Position numbers and translations under genes: made by a program. A DNA stretch of 64,000 bases. Origin: Chitinivibrionales bacterium (GTDB lineage Bacteria > Fibrobacterota > Chitinivibrionia > Chitinivibrionales > FEN-1185). The stretch lies in NCBI GenBank assembly GCA_035516255.1, contig DATJAL010000002.1, forward strand, positions 289,480 to 353,479, given 5' to 3'. The notes below the pieces were generated by a model. The model saw only the letters and a program-made list of their open reading frames with translations, did not search any database and was not told the DNA's origin. Below are positions 60,393 to 64,000 of the stretch, in pieces. Position 1 is the stretch's first letter. Every line of letters begins with the position of its first letter.

Positions 60393-61582
60393 ACGCCGGC
60401 ACCTGCAGGGGCATCAGATCCGGAAAGAAGAACCCGTGATAAAACGGGAGGATATTTTTTATTGATCCACTTTTCCGTTTCCGGCGAGCCTGCTTTCTTC
60501 TGCAGGAGCTTAAGGTCGGTGTCGAGCATGTAAAGGAACGGATACCATTCGCGCTGAAGCGGGGATTTCCAGTCCCAGATAAGGCGGTGCAACGCCTTAT
60601 GGTATTGTGAAAGTCTTGGATTCCCGCAATCGGCGGCGCTGACGCGGGTGAACGGCAGGTCGAAAAAGCGGGATACGGCGGCAAGCTCGTTGGCAACGGG
60701 GAGTTGCGACATTGTTTTTTTCCATGCTTGATTAGCTGGAATCTTCTTTGTAAACGCCGCAAGCAGCGCGAGCAGAAACGAATCGGTGTGCGGCATTCCC
60801 GTGGGGTTAAGGAGAATTCCCCTGGTCGCCATAAGAACATCGTTAGACCGCCCGAGGTAGGGGCCGGTGAAAAGCCGGTGCGGGCAGTAATCGTTGGCAT
60901 ACATGTTGTCCCACAACAGGATGTTGCCGTTGAACATCCGCGATACCCTGCTCAGGCTTTTCTTGTCGAGTTTTTCGGAGATGACCGCCGGCCCCGTCCA
61001 CAGCACGTTGATGTCGGAAGGAATTGAACTTGCAAGGTCGTCACAGTACTTTGATTTGTCGATGCCGTCCCCCGCAAACTGATCGGTATAAATGGTGGGA
61101 CAGAACCAAAGCGAAAGATGCCGCGAGTGTTTTCGCAGATCGCTTTGCAGACGCGAAAGAAGCTTTCCGTGCGCTTGCCCGAGCGATGAAAATGCCTTTA
61201 CGGATTTTGCAGGAAGGGAATCGGGAATATCATCCATGAGAAGGGCGACGGTTGTTGCACCGCTCTCGATAAAAACGTAGAATTTCTCAAGCATCGTCGC
61301 ATAATCGGCGGCGCTCATGTAATCGAACGATAGTCCCGGCGAAAGCGCGGGCACCACATTCAGATTTTTTTTTACCGCATGTTGCACGAAACGCCGGAAG
61401 GAGTCAATCCAGTGTTGCGGGTAGGGAATTTTCCATTGCCTGCGGTGCCAGGGATCTTCTTTGGGCGCGTAAAGATAGGTGTTGAGCGAAAGATGCGCAA
61501 GACAATCGCACAGGAAAAGACGCTCGTCCCAGGAGAGCATTTTTCCGTAGTAGCCTTCGATGTACCCGAAATGGCGGACCAT
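60389..61582 (-). CDS. GH84-family (beta-N-acetylglucosaminidase / O-GlcNAcase-type) glycosidase
   Basis: 397 residues, no signal peptide. GYIEGYYGKMLSWDERL opens the NAGidase TIM barrel. LNTYLYAPKEDPWHRRQW is the second signature, and the adjacent catalytic Asp pair is in LLMDDIPD (Asp117, Asp118). WDNMYAND (224-231) carries the substrate Asn/Asp. GH84 enzymes remove GlcNAc by substrate-assisted catalysis; relatives include protein O-GlcNAcase and hyaluronidase-like enzymes of Clostridium and Bacteroides, usually secreted. A cytoplasmic bacterial member fused by overlap to a peptidase gene is unusual. Alternatives are murein or glycan recycling. Confidence 0.85.
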   Translation of the reverse strand: MVRHFGYIEGYYGKMLSWDERLFLCDCLAHLSLNTYLYAPKEDPWHRRQWKIPYPQHWIDSFRRFVQHAVKKNLNVVPALSPGLSFDYMSAADYATMLEKFYVFIESGATTVALLMDDIPDSLPAKSVKAFSSLGQAHGKLLSRLQSDLRKHSRHLSLWFCPTIYTDQFAGDGIDKSKYCDDLASSIPSDINVLWTGPAVISEKLDKKSLSRVSRMFNGNILLWDNMYANDYCPHRLFTGPYLGRSNDVLMATRGILLNPTGMPHTDSFLLALLAAFTKKIPANQAWKKTMSQLPVANELAAVSRFFDLPFTRVSAADCGNPRLSQYHKALHRLIWDWKSPLQREWYPFLYMLDTDLKLLQKKAGSPETEKWINKKYPPVLSRVLLSGSDAPAGAGV

Positions 61583-61623
61583 AATTTACCTGGAGAACAG
61601 CATCTTGTGGCCCTGGGCAGGCA

Positions 61624-62502
61624 TTAAAATGCGAAGGAAACGCCGAACCCGGCAAGGCCCAGACCGCCAAGAATGTAAGAAATCGTGGAACCCCAGCCGA
61701 AACCGATTATGTCATTGTCGAATTTGGTCCACTGCCCGCCCGGGTCATCATGATATTTTGCAACAAATGCGTCATGTGAAAGGTTCAGTTCCTTTTTCGC
61801 GTTGCTCCATGGTATAAGCATGATGCTGCCTGCCGCTATGCCCACGATGCCGACGCCCAAGGACGTGTAGCGCACCACGAGCGTGTTGCCGCTTGCTTTG
61901 GCCTTTTTCGCCTCTGGCGTTTTATTTGCCGCAGTGGCAATTTCATTTGAGGTAGAAGTTTCAGGAGCGGTTGTGGTCGCGGTATACGAAAAGGGAATAT
62001 TGTCCTGGACATATTGCATTTTATCGCCGATTTTACAGTGGAACTGGCCGTTTTGCTTGAAGACGCCGTTTTGGATGGACACATTGAGACTCTGGGACTG
62101 AATCCCGTATACCGCGTATCGCAGTGCGATATTTTCAAATTGCGCCCCTTTTGCTTCCTTGGAAACAAGGATTCCGTTCCAATCAAAGGGATTTGCCTGC
62201 TGGTCGCTTTTCGGGTTGTATTCGGCGTCATTGACAGAGGTGAAAACGACCGGATGATTCCGTGATCCGGAAACCTGCAGGGAACCCACGACGTTGAGCC
62301 CGGTGAACGCCTTGAACAGAAAGACGCATCCCTCTTTGATGGTGAGTTTTTTTCCGGCAGGCACCGCCCAATCCTGATCAACGATATACGGGTTGCCCGA
62401 CGAATCGAGAACGGCGGTGCGTATGTCGCCGGAAACATGGGTTTCCGAAAATGCAAGCGAAAGACAGCAGAGAATGAAGAACGCTGGAAAAATTATTTTC
62501 AT
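61624..62502 (-). CDS. Secreted/membrane protein with beta-helix-like and two C-terminal helices
   Basis: 292 residues with a signal peptide (cleavage near AFSET). DWAVPAGKKLTIKEGCVFLFK and DWNGILVSKEAKGAQFENIALRYAVYGI are parallel beta-helix-type coils, as in right-handed repeat proteins. About 205-292 has two hydrophobic segments (VGIVGIAAGSIMLIPW and YILGGLGLAGFGVSFAF). I know no family. The C-terminal tail resembles that of proteins inserted into a membrane. It is the gene before the GH84 unit, 41 bases away. Confidence 0.6.
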   Translation of the reverse strand: MKIIFPAFFILCCLSLAFSETHVSGDIRTAVLDSSGNPYIVDQDWAVPAGKKLTIKEGCVFLFKAFTGLNVVGSLQVSGSRNHPVVFTSVNDAEYNPKSDQQANPFDWNGILVSKEAKGAQFENIALRYAVYGIQSQSLNVSIQNGVFKQNGQFHCKIGDKMQYVQDNIPFSYTATTTAPETSTSNEIATAANKTPEAKKAKASGNTLVVRYTSLGVGIVGIAAGSIMLIPWSNAKKELNLSHDAFVAKYHDDPGGQWTKFDNDIIGFGWGSTISYILGGLGLAGFGVSFAF

Positions 62503-62590
62503 GGTGGGAACCCCGGAAAATGTCGAAATAACAACCCGACCGTTTAACTAATGAAAATATATTTTCCCTCGGGGATACCACAACACCGTT

Positions 62591-63778
62591 CTATGAAGCC
62601 TCTGTCAATCCGCCGGCCTGATGCTTTTCCTTGATCGCCGCGCTCAGCGATTCAAGAGCGTCGTAATCCTTCTGCTTGGGCAGGCCTTTGCACAGAACAG
62701 GCGTGAGAACCTCCACGTTAAGGTTCGGTATTGCGGCAGAGATTTGTTCAACGGCCTTGCCGGCCCAGCCGTAGGACCCGATGATTGACGCGAATTTCAG
62801 CTTTGGCCGCAGCGCGTTGGCGAGGGTGGCGGCGTAGAGCACGGCCGGGTGCGGCCCCACATGCACCGTGGGCGCGCCCACGACGAGCGTGGCGGCATCA
62901 ACGAGCGATATCGCGAGCTTGCCGAGGTCCGTGGCGGCCAGGTCGAACTGGTACACGGTGATTCCCTTGTGCGTCAGCGACCCGACGAGGTATTCCACCA
63001 TGAGCCTGGTGCTGCCGTGCATGGAGATATAGGGAAGCACCACGGAATTCTTCGGCGTGTCGGAAATCCAGTCTTTGTACGCCTCAACGATAAAGGCAGG
63101 CTTGTTATACAGGGGGCCGTGGCTCGGCGCGATGATTTCTATGGAGAGCCCTTCGAGCTTTGCGATATTGTTTTTTATGGTATGGCGGAAGGGCATCATG
63201 ATTTCGGCGTAGTAGCGCTTCGCCGATTCGTAAACGCGCGCCTCATCGGTCGCGTACAGGTCGGTGGTTGCGAGATGGGAACCGAAAAAGTCGCAGGTGA
63301 AAAGGATGTGTTTTCCCTTGAGATAGGACACCATGGTTTCGGGCCAGTGCACCCAGGGCGTATGAATGAACTGGAGCGCGTCATCGCCCAGCGACAGGGT
63401 CTCGCCGTCGTTCACAGTGACGATCCTGTTTTCCGCCACATGCAGGTGGTCCATGATCATGGGCTTGCCCTTCGGCGAAGTGATCAGCTTCGCCGCGGGA
63501 TATTTCGCGAGAACAACCGGAATCGCGCCGGAATGGTCCTGTTCGGCGTGATGCGCGACCACATAGTCGAGGTTCTCAATGCCTTTGAGTTGATCCATGA
63601 GGATGTCGACCTTTGTCGGGTCAACCGTATCGATGAGCACGGTTTTCTCGCTTCCTTTGACAAGATAGGCGTTGTAGCTCGTGCCGTCGGGCAGGGGAAT
63701 GAGCGAATCAAACAGCCGCCTGTCCCAGTCAATGGCGCCGCCGAAAAACACGTTTTCTTTAATTTTCCTGAATTTCAT
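62591..63778 (-). CDS. fprA: FprA-type flavodiiron protein (oxygen/NO reductase)
   Basis: 395 residues with AAAGGGG before the ATG. The diiron site is in HHAEQDHSG (His77, Glu79, Asp81, His82), with further ligands in DFFGSH and SHGPLY. A flavodoxin-like domain from about 248 has the FMN loop YISMHGSTRLM. FprA enzymes reduce oxygen to water, or NO to N2O, protecting anaerobes. The rubredoxin partner is not in the window. It lies between the beta-helix gene and a truncated transposase at the right edge. Confidence 0.95.
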   Translation of the reverse strand: MKFRKIKENVFFGGAIDWDRRLFDSLIPLPDGTSYNAYLVKGSEKTVLIDTVDPTKVDILMDQLKGIENLDYVVAHHAEQDHSGAIPVVLAKYPAAKLITSPKGKPMIMDHLHVAENRIVTVNDGETLSLGDDALQFIHTPWVHWPETMVSYLKGKHILFTCDFFGSHLATTDLYATDEARVYESAKRYYAEIMMPFRHTIKNNIAKLEGLSIEIIAPSHGPLYNKPAFIVEAYKDWISDTPKNSVVLPYISMHGSTRLMVEYLVGSLTHKGITVYQFDLAATDLGKLAISLVDAATLVVGAPTVHVGPHPAVLYAATLANALRPKLKFASIIGSYGWAGKAVEQISAAIPNLNVEVLTPVLCKGLPKQKDYDALESLSAAIKEKHQAGGLTEAS

Positions 63779-63870
63779 GATGGAACCCCTTTCGATTTGA
63801 AATGTCGCAATAATCGCAGCTCACGGATTCGGATAGTAATAAAATACGTTATCATCATAAAACAAGGTGA

Positions 63871-64000
63871 TTATAAAGGATCTTGCACCAAATTAGTGAT
63901 CATTTTGACAAGTTTTTCAAAGATATTTTCATGACGATGATTGTACCGAAAAGCCATTTCGTTCAGATACCCTGGAAAGTATTCTTTGGAGACGCCGTGG
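63871..64000 (-). mobile_element. IS1595-type transposase, C-terminal end only, cut by window edge
   Basis: On the minus strand an open frame of 42 codons enters at the right edge and ends in TAA at 63871. It reads HGVSKEYFPGYLNEMAFRYN, then HRHENIFEKL, and ends NLVQDPL. The pattern HGVSxxYxxxYLxEFxxRxNxR is the end of ISXO2/IS1595 DDE transposases. The start of the gene and the left end of the element lie outside the window. The 92-base gap to the fprA start may hold the element's end, but I could not fix the terminal repeat. Confidence 0.8.

Noticed and set aside
62849..63934. 361-codon plus-strand frame opposite fprA
   Set aside because: Antisense shadow of a textbook flavodiiron gene.

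Overview
The window looks like chromosomal DNA of a Gram-negative, largely anaerobic bacterium. The best guess is a Fibrobacterota relative of the Chitinivibrionia/Chitinispirillum type. Support comes from a TIGR02147-family protein (a family first defined by paralogues in Fibrobacter succinogenes), many secreted lipoproteins built from Kre9/KNH, PPC and beta-helix repeats, and anaerobe-type enzymes: the flavodiiron protein FprA, the radical-SAM thiazole enzyme ThiH, and an electron-transfer flavoprotein with a fused ferredoxin domain. The phylum is an inference. No rRNA or tRNA gene, CRISPR array or prophage was seen. The only mobile element is the tail of an IS1595-type transposase cut by the right edge. 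Small paired hairpin repeats (REP/MITE-like) lie in several intergenic gaps.

Layout. 1-12.9 kb is on the minus strand and serves the cell surface. It holds a truncated beta-propeller protein, a four-gene polysaccharide O-acetylation operon (lipoprotein, AlgI-like MBOAT, two AlgJ/AlgX-like SGNH proteins), a three-gene sugar/lipid-carrier operon (ArnA-dehydrogenase-like, GT2, NAD epimerase) and a three-gene envelope operon. 13.2-19.8 kb is on the plus strand: a compact biotin operon bioC-bioD-bioA-bioF-esterase-bioB, then an M50 protease. 20-22.3 kb is a sulfur unit: Rrf2 regulator with a palindromic operator, metA, cysE. 23.6-25.8 kb is thiS-thiG-thiH. 25.9-35.5 kb mixes a DUF6429 protein, an AAA ATPase, a 1184-residue repeat lipoprotein, a 44-residue lysine-rich protein, a PLD-like protein, a PAP2 phosphatase, a receiver/ATPase/cNMP-binding fusion, ArfB and a membrane-anchored hydrolase. 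35.8-49.6 kb holds a PLP aminotransferase, a lipoprotein/TIGR02147 pair, an ABC-2 exporter, a diguanylate cyclase, hisG, etfAB, ybeY, a periplasmic protein of the family often called asparagine synthetase B, a UMF1-type transporter and a SpoU methyltransferase.

49.6-63.8 kb is entirely minus-strand: rpsU, a VWA-like membrane protein, nadB, kdsD, dnaA, then an AT-rich gap with a cluster of DnaA-box-like 9-mers that is probably oriC. Beyond it lie an outer-membrane protein, an MlaD-like protein, hisS, a SprT-like peptidase, a cytoplasmic GH84-type glycosidase, a beta-helix protein and fprA.

The items most worth a second look are the putative oriC with a structured GC-rich island beside it; the GH84/SprT pair joined by an ATGA overlap; the three-domain signalling fusion; the KNH/PPC repeat lipoprotein; the apparent non-canonical start of the GT2 gene; and the S21 terminator that lies inside the end of the convergent gene. 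No clearly new multi-gene system could be proven from sequence alone.
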